Counted from the first letter of the stretch, positions 1-6,214 are shown. The stretch is DNA of 9,843 nucleotides from CALMSM01 sp964534095 (GCA_964534095.1 CAZHPF010000030.1:1-9843), one strand, 5' to 3'. Program-made: numbers and translations. The notes: a model not told the origin generated them from the sequence alone.

Positions 1-184
1 CGACAGGAGTAAGGCTTTCGGGTTCGCCAATAGTATCAAGCCGTTCGGTAGCTACTATAAACCGCAGTGACGTATCGCCAAGCTCCTTAGCACATTCTAA
101 AATATGCGGTGGCAAGTGGGCTTCGGCCAGCACCGTAAAGGGCTCAGCATTAAAAATATCAGGACGTTGGTCGCTCATACTCAT
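1..184 (-). CDS. Unknown small protein, N-terminal part (runs off left edge)
   Basis: I do not recognise this protein. From the ATG at 184-182 the frame is open for 61 codons to the window edge, so the C-terminus is missing. The protein begins MSMSDQRPDIF; an in-frame ATG at 178-176 is an alternative start. Residues 19-46 align without gaps to residues 15-42 of the 203-residue protein at 1689-2300 (10 of 28 identical, including A-x-A-x-L-x-P, A-x-x-LG and VAT), so the two look like distant paralogues on either side of tuf. No Shine-Dalgarno is visible. A strong promoter lies immediately upstream, predicting a leader of only a few bases. The tuf terminator separates it from tuf, so it should be its own transcription unit. 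Function unknown; reality of the gene is supported by promoter plus paralogy. Confidence 0.65.
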   Translation of the reverse strand, partial: MSMSDQRPDIFNAEPFTVLAEAHLPPHILECAKELGDTSLRFIVATERLDTIGEPESLTPV

Positions 185-192
185 ATCTTTAC

Positions 193-221
193 ATTATGTC
201 ATGTTTGCTAATATTTGTCTA
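193..221 (-). promoter_or_regulatory. Sigma70-like promoter of the left-edge gene
   Basis: On the minus strand TAGACA (221-216) and CATAAT (198-193) each match the -35 and -10 consensus at five of six bases, with an exact 17-bp spacer. A TG one base upstream of the -10 box makes it an extended -10 element. The expected start site is about 186-187, only 2-3 nt before the ATG at 184, so the transcript would be leaderless or nearly so. Confidence 0.7.
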
Positions 222-252
222 ATACTTTTAGCTCCTGGTGTCCTACCATATC

Positions 253-277
253 AAAAAACCCGCCGGAGAGACGGGTT
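253..277 (-). terminator. Rho-independent terminator of tuf
   Basis: In minus-strand RNA, AACCCG (277-272) pairs with CGGGTT (262-257) across a 9-nt loop, followed by a run of U (six T at 258-253, two of them within the stem). An outer TATCAA/TTGATA pair extends the structure across a small internal loop. It lies 28 nt after the tuf stop codon and there is no plus-strand gene for it to serve. Confidence 0.85.
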
Positions 278-284
278 AGTTGAT

Positions 285-306
285 AATCCGGAGATTTTTA
301 CGGATT
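285..306 (-). repeat. Small inverted repeat at the tuf stop codon
   Basis: AATCCG (290-285 read on minus as CGGATT) pairs with its complement at 301-306 across a 10-nt A/T-rich loop. The outer arm touches the last base of the tuf stop codon. It has no U-tract, so it is more likely a 3'-end stabilising hairpin or a helper to the terminator just downstream than a terminator itself. Confidence 0.45.
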
Positions 307-1487
307 TATTTGGTGACTTTTGTCACCACGCCGGCGCCAACGGTACGGCCACCTTCACGGATAGCGAAACGTAGACCCTGTTCCATAGCAATTGGAGCAA
401 GCAGCTTCACTTTGAAAGTAACAGTGTCGCCTGGCATGACCATTTCTTTGTCAGCTGGCAGCTCAACTTCACCGGTTACATCCGTAGTACGGAAGTAGAA
501 CTGAGGCTTGTAGCCTTTGAAGAATGGCGTGTGACGGCCACCTTCGTCCTTGTTAAGGATATAGACTTCAGCGTCAAATTCAGTGTGAGGCGTAATGCTC
601 CCTGGCTTACAAATAACCTGGCCGCGCTCAATGTCATCGCGCTCGATACCGCGGAGCAGGATACCAGCGTTGTCGCCAGCCTGTCCTTGGTCGAGGTTTT
701 TCTTGAACATCTCAATACCAGTGATTACTGATTTTTTAGTGTCGCGGATACCGACAATCTCAACTTCGTCGTTGAGCTTTACGACACCGGTTTCAATACG
801 GCCTGTTGCTACCGTACCACGACCTTTAATGCTAAAGACATCTTCGATAGGCATCAGGAACGGTTTATCGAGGTCGCGCTTTGGCTCTTCGATGTAATCA
901 TCCATAGCCTTGACGAGTTCCATAACAGCGTCTTCATCAGAAGCTGAACCTTCAAGAGCCTTTGTAGCTGAACCCTTGATGATAGGCGCATCCTCGTCGA
1001 AGCCGTTTTTGGCCAATAGTTCGCGGATATCCATTTCGACCAACTCGACCAACTCTGGGTCGGCGAGATCCATTTTGTTCATGAATACCAAAATCTTTGG
1101 CACGCCCACTTGTTTTGCAAGCAATACGTGTTCGCGGGTTTGTGGCATAGGACCGTCAGCTGCAGATACGACCAAGATAGCTCCGTCAACCTGTGCGGCA
1201 CCAGTAATCATGTTCTTGACATAGTCAGCGTGTCCTGGCATATCAACGTGTGCGTAGTGGCGCTTTTCACTTTCGTACTCTTGGTGAGAGGTAGCAATGG
1301 TGATACCACGAGCTTTTTCTTCCGGCGCATTGTCGATTTCGTCGTAGTTGATTTTTTTGTTAACGTCGCTTGGAAGCTTTTTAGCCAACACAGCAGTAAT
1401 AGCTGCAGTCAGAGTTGTTTTACCGTGGTCGACGTGACCCATAGTACCAACATTGACGTGAGGCTTGCTTCGGTCAAAATCTGCCAT
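306..1487 (-). CDS. tuf: Elongation factor Tu (EF-Tu)
   Basis: EF-Tu is the cytoplasmic GTPase that delivers aminoacyl-tRNA to the ribosomal A site. The protein is 393 residues, the normal family length. The G1 loop GHVDHGKT is at 17-24, the switch I core RGITIATSH at 60-68, G3 DMPGHADY at 82-89 (with the catalytic His86), G4 NKMD at 137-140 and G5 GSAT near 172-175. Domains 2 and 3 follow, with the conserved GRGTVATGR, GGRHTPFF and C-terminal FAIREGGRTVGAGVV blocks. Minor departures are Met for Cys in DCPGHADY and Thr for Leu in GSAL. The start is fixed by AAGGAG at 1503-1498, 10 nt upstream. It has its own promoter (1562-1590) and terminator, so it can be expressed independently of fusA. 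In contrast to fusA in this window, its guanine-binding motifs are conventional. Confidence 0.98.
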   Translation of the reverse strand: MADFDRSKPHVNVGTMGHVDHGKTTLTAAITAVLAKKLPSDVNKKINYDEIDNAPEEKARGITIATSHQEYESEKRHYAHVDMPGHADYVKNMITGAAQVDGAILVVSAADGPMPQTREHVLLAKQVGVPKILVFMNKMDLADPELVELVEMDIRELLAKNGFDEDAPIIKGSATKALEGSASDEDAVMELVKAMDDYIEEPKRDLDKPFLMPIEDVFSIKGRGTVATGRIETGVVKLNDEVEIVGIRDTKKSVITGIEMFKKNLDQGQAGDNAGILLRGIERDDIERGQVICKPGSITPHTEFDAEVYILNKDEGGRHTPFFKGYKPQFYFRTTDVTGEVELPADKEMVMPGDTVTFKVKLLAPIAMEQGLRFAIREGGRTVGAGVVTKVTK

Positions 1488-1497
1488 AAAGGTGATT

Positions 1498-1503
1498 CTC
1501 CTT
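1498..1503 (-). promoter_or_regulatory. Shine-Dalgarno of tuf
   Basis: AAGGAG on the minus strand ends 10 nt before the tuf ATG. This is a good match at slightly long spacing and supports the start at 1487. Confidence 0.7.
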
Positions 1504-1555
1504 AGTTAATTGCTTAAATTTTGTCTACATGGAGGCAATACCTCGCACGAGTTAC
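1504..1555 (-). promoter_or_regulatory. tuf 5' leader with overlapping hairpins
   Basis: The predicted leader contains CTCG-TG-CGAG and GAGG-TATTG-CCTC, which share the same GAG and so cannot form together. Immediately afterwards comes an ATG-TAG start-stop pair (minus strand 1530-1525) and a CTCC that could pair with the GGAG of the tuf Shine-Dalgarno. The stems are only 4 bp; regulation is inference. Confidence 0.2.
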
Positions 1556-1561
1556 TGAGAC

Positions 1562-1590
1562 AGTATAGATAATTCTGTGCGCCTTGTAAA
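1562..1590 (-). promoter_or_regulatory. Sigma70-like promoter of tuf
   Basis: TTTACA (1590-1585) and TATACT (1567-1562) each match consensus at five of six positions, with a 17-bp spacer. The predicted start is near 1555, giving a leader of roughly 68 nt before the tuf ATG. This is the best promoter in the gap downstream of the 203-residue gene, where no terminator is visible. Confidence 0.75.
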
Positions 1591-1688
1591 GAGATTACCT
1601 TTTAGACGACTAGAGATGCCTATGGTAAGCCGCCTTAAAGTCGATGGCTGTACTTGTAACTGTATTGTGCCAACCAGCAACACAGGTT

Positions 1689-2300
1689 TTACTTTACAAA
1701 ATCCATGGGCTTTGCAAAGTCGATTTCACTGATCCCACACCAGACTGCACGCGCTAGTTGTCGTGGATCATGCGAAGCACGGCGACGCCATTTCCCGTTT
1801 GCGTCGCGATGTTCAGGGACAGGCACATTGACCGTGCCTGTCAGCGAAGGCAGAAACTCTCCCCACTGACGGCGGCGATAGATTTCGTCAACAACTCTTT
1901 CTGTTGTGCCATACGAAGATGTGTCCGAGAGATTGAACGCACAAGCAGTTTCAGAAATAACGGTTGTAGCTGATGGCTCTGGTGCGTGACAAAAGCGGAG
2001 AATGACTTGCGCCCGGGTAGGTCGGCGCAAGTCTTGACCAGTTACACGAATAGCGGCCTCTGCAAATGGATAACCCCTAGCGGCAGCGGCATCAAGCCGA
2101 TCAAAGATATTGTTACCGAATTGTATTGCAGGATAGTAGGGCATGATAACCGCGCGTGAGACACTACCAATTGACGTGGCAACCACCATATCGTCTGTGA
2201 TTTTTCCCAGTTGATGTGCGGTATCAATGAGGCTTGGCGACAAACGAGCATCAGCAAATCCTTGCAGGGTTCTCGCTATTGCTTCAGATTCGTAGGACAT
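1689..2300 (-). CDS. Unknown protein between fusA and tuf
   Basis: I do not recognise this 203-residue protein. It is soluble-looking, with no signal peptide or membrane segment. The N-terminal half is alanine-rich and probably helical (residues about 1-95); the C-terminal part is rich in Arg and Trp (WRRRASHDPRQLARAVW at about 171-187) and could be basic and nucleic-acid or ribosome facing, but that is only a guess. Its N-terminus resembles the left-edge gene at 1-184. The ATG at 2300 lies 38 nt after the fusA stop. A GGGAG stretch sits about 15 nt upstream, too far to be a convincing ribosome site. With fusA upstream and no terminator between, it is most likely co-transcribed with fusA. The long open frame, codon style and paralogue support a real gene; the canonical str operon has nothing here. 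Confidence 0.75.
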   Translation of the reverse strand: MSYESEAIARTLQGFADARLSPSLIDTAHQLGKITDDMVVATSIGSVSRAVIMPYYPAIQFGNNIFDRLDAAAARGYPFAEAAIRVTGQDLRRPTRAQVILRFCHAPEPSATTVISETACAFNLSDTSSYGTTERVVDEIYRRRQWGEFLPSLTGTVNVPVPEHRDANGKWRRRASHDPRQLARAVWCGISEIDFAKPMDFVK

Positions 2301-2338
2301 TCGTGCGTCGATTCTCCCACCGCATCCAGTTAGGGCAG

Positions 2339-4426
2339 TTATTTGCTGTTTTTGGCGATGATGGCTTCGGCCACGTGGTTTGGCACATCAGCGTAATGGT
2401 CAAGCTCCATGCTTGAGCTGGCACGACCTTGCGTCATACTGCGCAGGTTAGTGGTATAGCCGAACATTTCACCTAGCGGAACAAATGCAGTGATTTCTTT
2501 GATGCCGGAGCTTAGGTCTTCCATGCTTTCAATCCGGCCGCGCTTGCTGTTTAAGTCGCCGATCACATCACCCATGAACTCGTCGGGCGTTACCACGACA
2601 ACTTTCATAACTGGCTCAAGCAAAACCGGGGAAGCTTTTTTGACGCCTTCTTGGAGTGCCATCGAGCCCGCGATCTTAAAGGCCATTTCAGATGAGTCAA
2701 CATCGTGGTAGCTTCCATCGTAGAGTTCGGCTTTGATGTCTACGACAGGATACCCCGCGATAACACCATTCGCCATGGCTTCAATGACACCTTGCTGAAC
2801 GGGCTTGATGTACTCAGATGGTACAACACCGCCCCTAATCGAGTTAATAAACTCAAAGCCTTTGCCTTGTTCGTTTTGGCTAATACGCAGCCAGACGTCG
2901 CCATACTGGCCACGACCACCGGATTGACGGATGAACTTACCTTGGACTTCAACGTCACTCTTACGGATGCTTTCGCGGTAAGCAACTTGCGGCTGGCCAA
3001 TGTTGGCTTCGACACTAAACTCACGTTTCATACGGTCAACCAGGATTTCGAGGTGCAATTCACCCATACCGCTGATGATGGTTTGGCCAGTTTCGTCGTC
3101 AACACGTACGCGGAATGTTGGGTCTTCTTCAGCTAGGCGCTGCAGCGCAAGCGACATTTTTTCTTGGTCAGACTTGGTCTTTGGCTCGATAGCAATGCTC
3201 ACCGGAGGCTCTGGGAATGTAATACTCTCTAGGACAATAGGGTTATTTGGGTCAGATAGCGTGTGGCCGGTTGTGGTTGCCTTGAGTCCTACGACGGCTG
3301 CGATATCGCCGGCACTTACTTCGGTCACGTCCTCGCGCTTATCGGCTTGCATGCGGACAATACGGCCGATACGCTCTTTTTCGCCGTTGGACGAATTGAG
3401 CACATAGCTTCCGGCTTGCAGTTTACCGGAATATACGCGGAAGTATGCCAGCTTACCCACAAACGGATCGGTCGTGATTTTAAATGCCAGACCCGCCATA
3501 GGTTGCGCTGCTTCTGGCTTGCGCTCCACTTCATCGCCGGTCTTGGGGTGAGTCCCCCAGGTGCTGCCGCGATCTTCTGGGCTTGGTAGATAATCCGCAA
3601 CCATATCAAGTACTTTCTCGACGATCACGCCGCGTCCGTCACCGCCGGTAACAGGGTAGAAATCTCCGGCAAGTGTCGCCGTGCGGATGGCATGGCGCAC
3701 TTCATCTTCGCTCAAGCCTTCTTCGCCAACTTCAAAGTATTTTTCGAGGATAGTTTCGTCTTCGGCTACAGCGTTTTCGATAAGCAGACTGCGGTAGCGT
3801 TTAGCTTTTTCCAGCATGTCTTCTGGCACTTCGCCAACAACAAGCTCGTGGTCAGTGAAATCTTTATAGGTGTAAGCCTTCATAGTAACCAAATCGACAA
3901 CACCGTTAATGGCTTGCTCAAAACCAATGGGCAAATGGATTGGGAAAGCCCGCTTGCTCAAGCGAGCATGGATGGTATCGAGCGATTTGTAAAAATCGCC
4001 GCCCGTTTGGTTGATTTTGTTGATAAAACAGATGCGAGGCACACCGTACTTAGTAGCTTGGCGCCACACGGTTTCGCTCTGGGATTCCACACCCATTTTG
4101 CCATCAAACACGACACACGCACCATCAAGCACACGGAGCGAACGCTCCACTTCAACCGTAAAGTCAATATGCCCTGGGGTGTCAATAATGTTGATCTGGT
4201 GACCTTTCCAGTAACAAGTTACGGCTGCGGAAACGATTGTAATACCGCGCTCGCGCTCTTGAGCCATCCAGTCTGTGGTTGTTTCGCCTTCGTGGACTGC
4301 ACCGATTTTATGCTTTAGGCCTGTACGATACAAAATACCTTCGGTGGTAGTTGTTTTGCCAGCGTCAATATGGGCGATAATACCCATATTGCGAATTTTT
4401 TTCATTTCAGTTTTCTTGTCTGCCAT
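2339..4426 (-). CDS. fusA: Elongation factor G (EF-G) with non-canonical G4 and G5 motifs
   Basis: EF-G is the GTPase that drives tRNA-mRNA translocation and, with RRF, ribosome recycling. The 695 residues match the family length. The G1 loop AHIDAGKTT is at 18-26, switch I has QERERGITI, and G3 DTPGHIDF at 82-89 keeps the catalytic His. Domain IV has SGGRGQYGDVW and the tip segment YHDVDSSEMAFKIAG (about 573-587), and the C-terminus has TQGRASSSMELDHYADVP, so domains III-V look fully functional. The oddity is the base-binding pocket: G4 is NKIN (136-139) rather than NKxD, and the usual CGSAFKNKG of G5 is replaced by TGGDGRG (about 260-266), without Ser-Ala. The start is supported by AGAGGA just upstream of the ATG. 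It is the only EF-G in the window and sits at the standard str position, so it is presumably the main translocase. Confidence 0.97.
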   Translation of the reverse strand: MADKKTEMKKIRNMGIIAHIDAGKTTTTEGILYRTGLKHKIGAVHEGETTTDWMAQERERGITIVSAAVTCYWKGHQINIIDTPGHIDFTVEVERSLRVLDGACVVFDGKMGVESQSETVWRQATKYGVPRICFINKINQTGGDFYKSLDTIHARLSKRAFPIHLPIGFEQAINGVVDLVTMKAYTYKDFTDHELVVGEVPEDMLEKAKRYRSLLIENAVAEDETILEKYFEVGEEGLSEDEVRHAIRTATLAGDFYPVTGGDGRGVIVEKVLDMVADYLPSPEDRGSTWGTHPKTGDEVERKPEAAQPMAGLAFKITTDPFVGKLAYFRVYSGKLQAGSYVLNSSNGEKERIGRIVRMQADKREDVTEVSAGDIAAVVGLKATTTGHTLSDPNNPIVLESITFPEPPVSIAIEPKTKSDQEKMSLALQRLAEEDPTFRVRVDDETGQTIISGMGELHLEILVDRMKREFSVEANIGQPQVAYRESIRKSDVEVQGKFIRQSGGRGQYGDVWLRISQNEQGKGFEFINSIRGGVVPSEYIKPVQQGVIEAMANGVIAGYPVVDIKAELYDGSYHDVDSSEMAFKIAGSMALQEGVKKASPVLLEPVMKVVVVTPDEFMGDVIGDLNSKRGRIESMEDLSSGIKEITAFVPLGEMFGYTTNLRSMTQGRASSSMELDHYADVPNHVAEAIIAKNSK

Positions 4427-4548
4427 AGTTCCTCTAGTCAGTTAGGGTTAATGATTTGATTATTGCAAGCCATACGAAACAACAGGCCTGCAAGCCTTCC
4501 CTGATATTGTGCCTGAAAACAGCTTAAAAAGCAATGGTTACCTCTTGC
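4427..4548 (-). other. 122-nt gap upstream of fusA
   Basis: There is no terminator and no convincing promoter; TTGCTT with a 19-bp spacer to CAATAT is the best I see and is weak. The octamer GGCTTGCA occurs twice (minus strand, 4496-4489 and 4471-4464), 25 bp apart, and the upstream copy can fold into a 4-bp hairpin with GCCT. A fusA Shine-Dalgarno (AGAGGA) lies at the left end. Read-through transcription from the ribosomal genes is the simplest interpretation. Confidence 0.35.
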
Positions 4549-4836
4549 CTACGGCATCGGCTCAGGAAGGATTCTAGCGGCAGCTAAACGGTGAAGCGAG
4601 GCAAGTGCGCGCCGTCCACTGTTTAACACAACTTTCCCGAATACTGGCGAAGCAAAACTATATGGGCCGTAGAAGAGAAGCTGTTGAGCTTCAAAAGGAG
4701 TTAATGGTTGGACGCCAACTTCAAGATCTGCCGCTTTAGCACGATGCGTAAATGCAGCATGCACGTGGCGTAGGGCGTCGTCTGCCATCAACTCCTCAAC
4801 ACCTCCGACTTCGTGGTTTGGGTTTGGATCGGTCAT
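4549..4836 (-). CDS. Unknown 95-residue protein upstream of fusA
   Basis: I do not recognise this protein. The first 20 residues are acidic; the rest is a mix of Ala/Leu helices and an aromatic stretch LLFYGPYSFASPVFG (about 52-66), then a basic Ala-rich tail (SGRRALASLHRLAAARI). It has no signal peptide and no Cys. The ATG lies 11 nt after the stop of the preceding small gene; upstream is only an A-rich run (GTAAAAAG), so translation may depend on coupling. A faint resemblance of GPYSFASPVFG to MPYYPAIQFG in the 203-residue protein downstream of fusA is too weak to claim kinship. It is the last of four small genes between rpsG and fusA. Confidence 0.55.
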   Translation of the reverse strand: MTDPNPNHEVGGVEELMADDALRHVHAAFTHRAKAADLEVGVQPLTPFEAQQLLFYGPYSFASPVFGKVVLNSGRRALASLHRLAAARILPEPMP

Positions 4837-4847
4837 CTTTTTACAGC

Positions 4848-5105
4848 CTACGCGGCGTTACCCTCAATAATTGGCGCCATTTCAAACACTAGCTCTACGC
4901 GCGGATCAGTTCCATAATCTTCGCCAAGTGTGGCCAGCCTACCGAGTATATTGTTTTTGTGTTCGTACCCATCAAGAAATAGGCAAGCAACAGGCTCGGC
5001 GACTGTTGCTATGGCTGGCGGCAAGCGGTTTGCAGATGGAACACCGGCTCTTTCGTATTCCCACTCAATATGATTGTCGGCCTCAATCCAAGTCCAATGT
5101 GCCAC
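4848..5105 (-). CDS. Unknown 85-residue acidic protein with GTG start
   Basis: I do not recognise this protein. It begins MAHWTWIEADNHIEWEYER, rich in Trp and acidic residues, with net negative charge throughout and a single Cys. There is no signal peptide or membrane segment. The GTG start shares its first G with the TAG stop of the gene before it (TAGTG at 5107-5103), a classic arrangement for termination-reinitiation, and there is no independent Shine-Dalgarno. No later Met would leave a substantial protein. The next small gene follows after 11 nt. It is inferred to be co-transcribed with the rpsG cluster. Confidence is limited by short length and absence of any recognised homologue. Confidence 0.52.
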   Translation of the reverse strand: MAHWTWIEADNHIEWEYERAGVPSANRLPPAIATVAEPVACLFLDGYEHKNNILGRLATLGEDYGTDPRVELVFEMAPIIEGNAA

Positions 5106-5365
5106 TATATTGTCCCGCCGCCTGATAAAAATTTCTTGATCTGACCTTCCATACCTCCTGGGCGCTCACAAACAGCAATGCCACCAATAATATTGAAAAA
5201 TGGACAATCGCTTTGGCTGGGCGGATTTTCAATCTTTTCAGGACAGTCATCACAACAGTTATCTGTCGGAACAAGTACCTCAACCGGATGGGTTGCCAGG
5301 TCTGTGTCTCGAATTGCCACAGGGATTTCAGTAAAGCTTACGCTACAACCAAGTGTTTGGCTCAT
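5105..5365 (-). CDS. Unknown 86-residue cysteine-rich protein
   Basis: I do not recognise this protein. It has six cysteines in 86 residues (7, 37, 38, 41, 54 and 66), with a compact CCDDC at 37-41 followed by C54 and C66. Such spacing could bind a metal or an Fe-S cluster, or form disulfides, but it matches no motif I can name. No signal peptide is seen, so a cytoplasmic metal-binding role is more natural than a secreted disulfide protein. The C-terminus is Gly-rich (SGGGTI). The ATG is 5 nt after the upstream TAA, and its stop overlaps the next start by 1 nt, so it is embedded in a coupled cluster. No Shine-Dalgarno of its own is evident. Confidence 0.55.
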   Translation of the reverse strand: MSQTLGCSVSFTEIPVAIRDTDLATHPVEVLVPTDNCCDDCPEKIENPPSQSDCPFFNIIGGIAVCERPGGMEGQIKKFLSGGGTI

Positions 5366-5370
5366 TACTA

Positions 5371-5724
5371 TTACTCAGTCACCGTTTCTTCAGTTTTTCT
5401 ATTCTCGTCAAGTATGGCCACCAGCCCGTCAAGCTTGTGGTAGTTATTACTCATTGCATCATCCAGCTGAGCTCGATAACCGACCGTGTACGCGGCCGCG
5501 GCCAACGCGTCGTGGCGGGCTGCCTCAGTAGCTTTGGCCAAATCAAATACGGCATCAACTGACTCGCCGGTCACACCAGAAGCAATGTCTACACCCACCT
5601 GCAGACACAACCCAGCCGCTTCGCGCGCCAGCTGCTGATATACGTCTGCCGCAAAATCAAGTTGTTCCTCCGGAAAATACTGCTTGGCAATAACCTGCCA
5701 GTGTGAAGAGTGTGCTATCGCCAT
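5371..5724 (-). CDS. Unknown 117-residue helical protein after rpsG
   Basis: I do not recognise this protein. It is alanine-rich and predicted largely alpha-helical (for example QLDFAADVYQQLAREAAG and KATEAARHDALAAAAY), acidic overall, with no signal peptide or membrane span. The ATG starts 8 nt after the rpsG stop, and a near-perfect AGGAGGT at 5734-5728 overlaps that stop. This is one of the strongest ribosome sites in the window, although the 3-nt spacing to ATG is short. The gene ends with tandem in-frame stops, TAA then TAG. Position, spacing and ribosome site make it a confident member of the rpsL-rpsG transcription unit. The standard str operon has fusA here instead. Confidence 0.78.
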   Translation of the reverse strand: MAIAHSSHWQVIAKQYFPEEQLDFAADVYQQLAREAAGLCLQVGVDIASGVTGESVDAVFDLAKATEAARHDALAAAAYTVGYRAQLDDAMSNNYHKLDGLVAILDENRKTEETVTE

Positions 5725-5727
5725 AAG

Positions 5728-5734
5728 ACCTCCT
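5728..5734 (-). promoter_or_regulatory. Shine-Dalgarno built on the rpsG stop codon
   Basis: The minus strand reads TAGGAGGTCTTATG: the AG of the rpsG TAG stop begins AGGAGGT, followed by CTT and the ATG of the 117-residue gene. This fixes that start and predicts tight coupling to rpsG translation. Confidence 0.75.
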
Positions 5735-6212
5735 AGAACTTGGCAAAGTGGGCGAAAGCACGGTTGGCTTCGGCCATTTTGTGGTTGTCTTCTTTTTTCT
5801 TGACCGCAATACCTGTGCTGTTATAAGCATCGGTGAGCTCCAAGGCAATGCGGTCGGCCATACTCATGCCCTTATGGCTGCGCGCAGCTGCGACAAACCA
5901 CATCATTGTCAGGTGGTTCTGTCTTTGACCTTTGACTTCAAATGGGATCTGGTAGTTCGCACCACCAACGCGGCGGGAACGGGTTTCCATATGCGGCTGG
6001 ATGTTTTTCATTGCCTGGTCAAATACATCAAGCGGGTTTTGGGCTTTGAGCTTGTCGGCTGCCTTTTGCATGCCACTGTACACTAAACGTTCGGCAAGTT
6101 GTTTTTTGCCATTCAACATAACCCGGTTGATGAGCCGTTGGACTGCCACGCTATCATACTGCCGGTCAGGCTTGATATCACGGACAAGAGATTTGGTAAC
6201 TTTCCGAGGCAT
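5733..6212 (-). CDS. rpsG: 30S ribosomal protein S7
   Basis: S7 is the primary 16S rRNA-binding protein that nucleates the 30S head and lines the E site. The 159 residues fit the family (about 155-180). Conserved blocks are present in order: MPRK start, the NGKKQLAERLVY segment near 34-45, SRRVGGANYQIPFEV at about 79-93 (the beta-hairpin and RNA-binding face), the ARSHKGMSMADRIALEL helix, and the C-terminal GIAVKKKEDNHKMAEANRAFAH. A Shine-Dalgarno AGGAAGG (6228-6222) lies inside the end of rpsL, 9 nt from the ATG. Only 2 nt separate it from the rpsL stop, so the long rpsL-rpsG intercistronic structure that S7 uses for feedback in E. coli cannot be present here. Confidence 0.97.
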   Translation of the reverse strand: MPRKVTKSLVRDIKPDRQYDSVAVQRLINRVMLNGKKQLAERLVYSGMQKAADKLKAQNPLDVFDQAMKNIQPHMETRSRRVGGANYQIPFEVKGQRQNHLTMMWFVAAARSHKGMSMADRIALELTDAYNSTGIAVKKKEDNHKMAEANRAFAHFAKF

Positions 6213-6214
6213 GG

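Noticed and set aside
910..1505. Plus-strand open frames of 104 and 131 codons opposite tuf
   Set aside because: Antisense shadows of a highly conserved gene with biased codon use.
3692..4318. 208-codon open frame on the plus strand
   Set aside because: Lies wholly opposite fusA domains I-II; its residues mirror fusA codons, it has no ribosome site and it resembles no family.
2327..4447. Shared 9-mer CAGTTAGGG upstream of fusA and of the 203-residue gene
   Set aside because: Many 9-mer pairs are expected by chance in about 10 kb, and it does not sit at the same distance from the start codons.
4464..4496. Repeated octamer TGCAAGCC in the fusA upstream gap as a possible operator
   Set aside because: Only two copies of 8 bp, with no promoter to regulate; recorded in the gap entry but not claimed as an operator.
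4848..5365. The 86- and 85-residue genes as two halves of one frameshifted gene
   Set aside because: The stop and GTG overlap by one base in a typical coupling layout, the compositions differ (Cys-rich versus acidic/Trp-rich), and I know no single protein covering both. Not excluded without homologues.
5083..5848. Alternative minus-strand frames of 66 and 63 codons overlapping the small genes and the rpsG end
   Set aside because: Out of frame with rpsG or with the longer collinear frames; one would overlap rpsG, which is certain.
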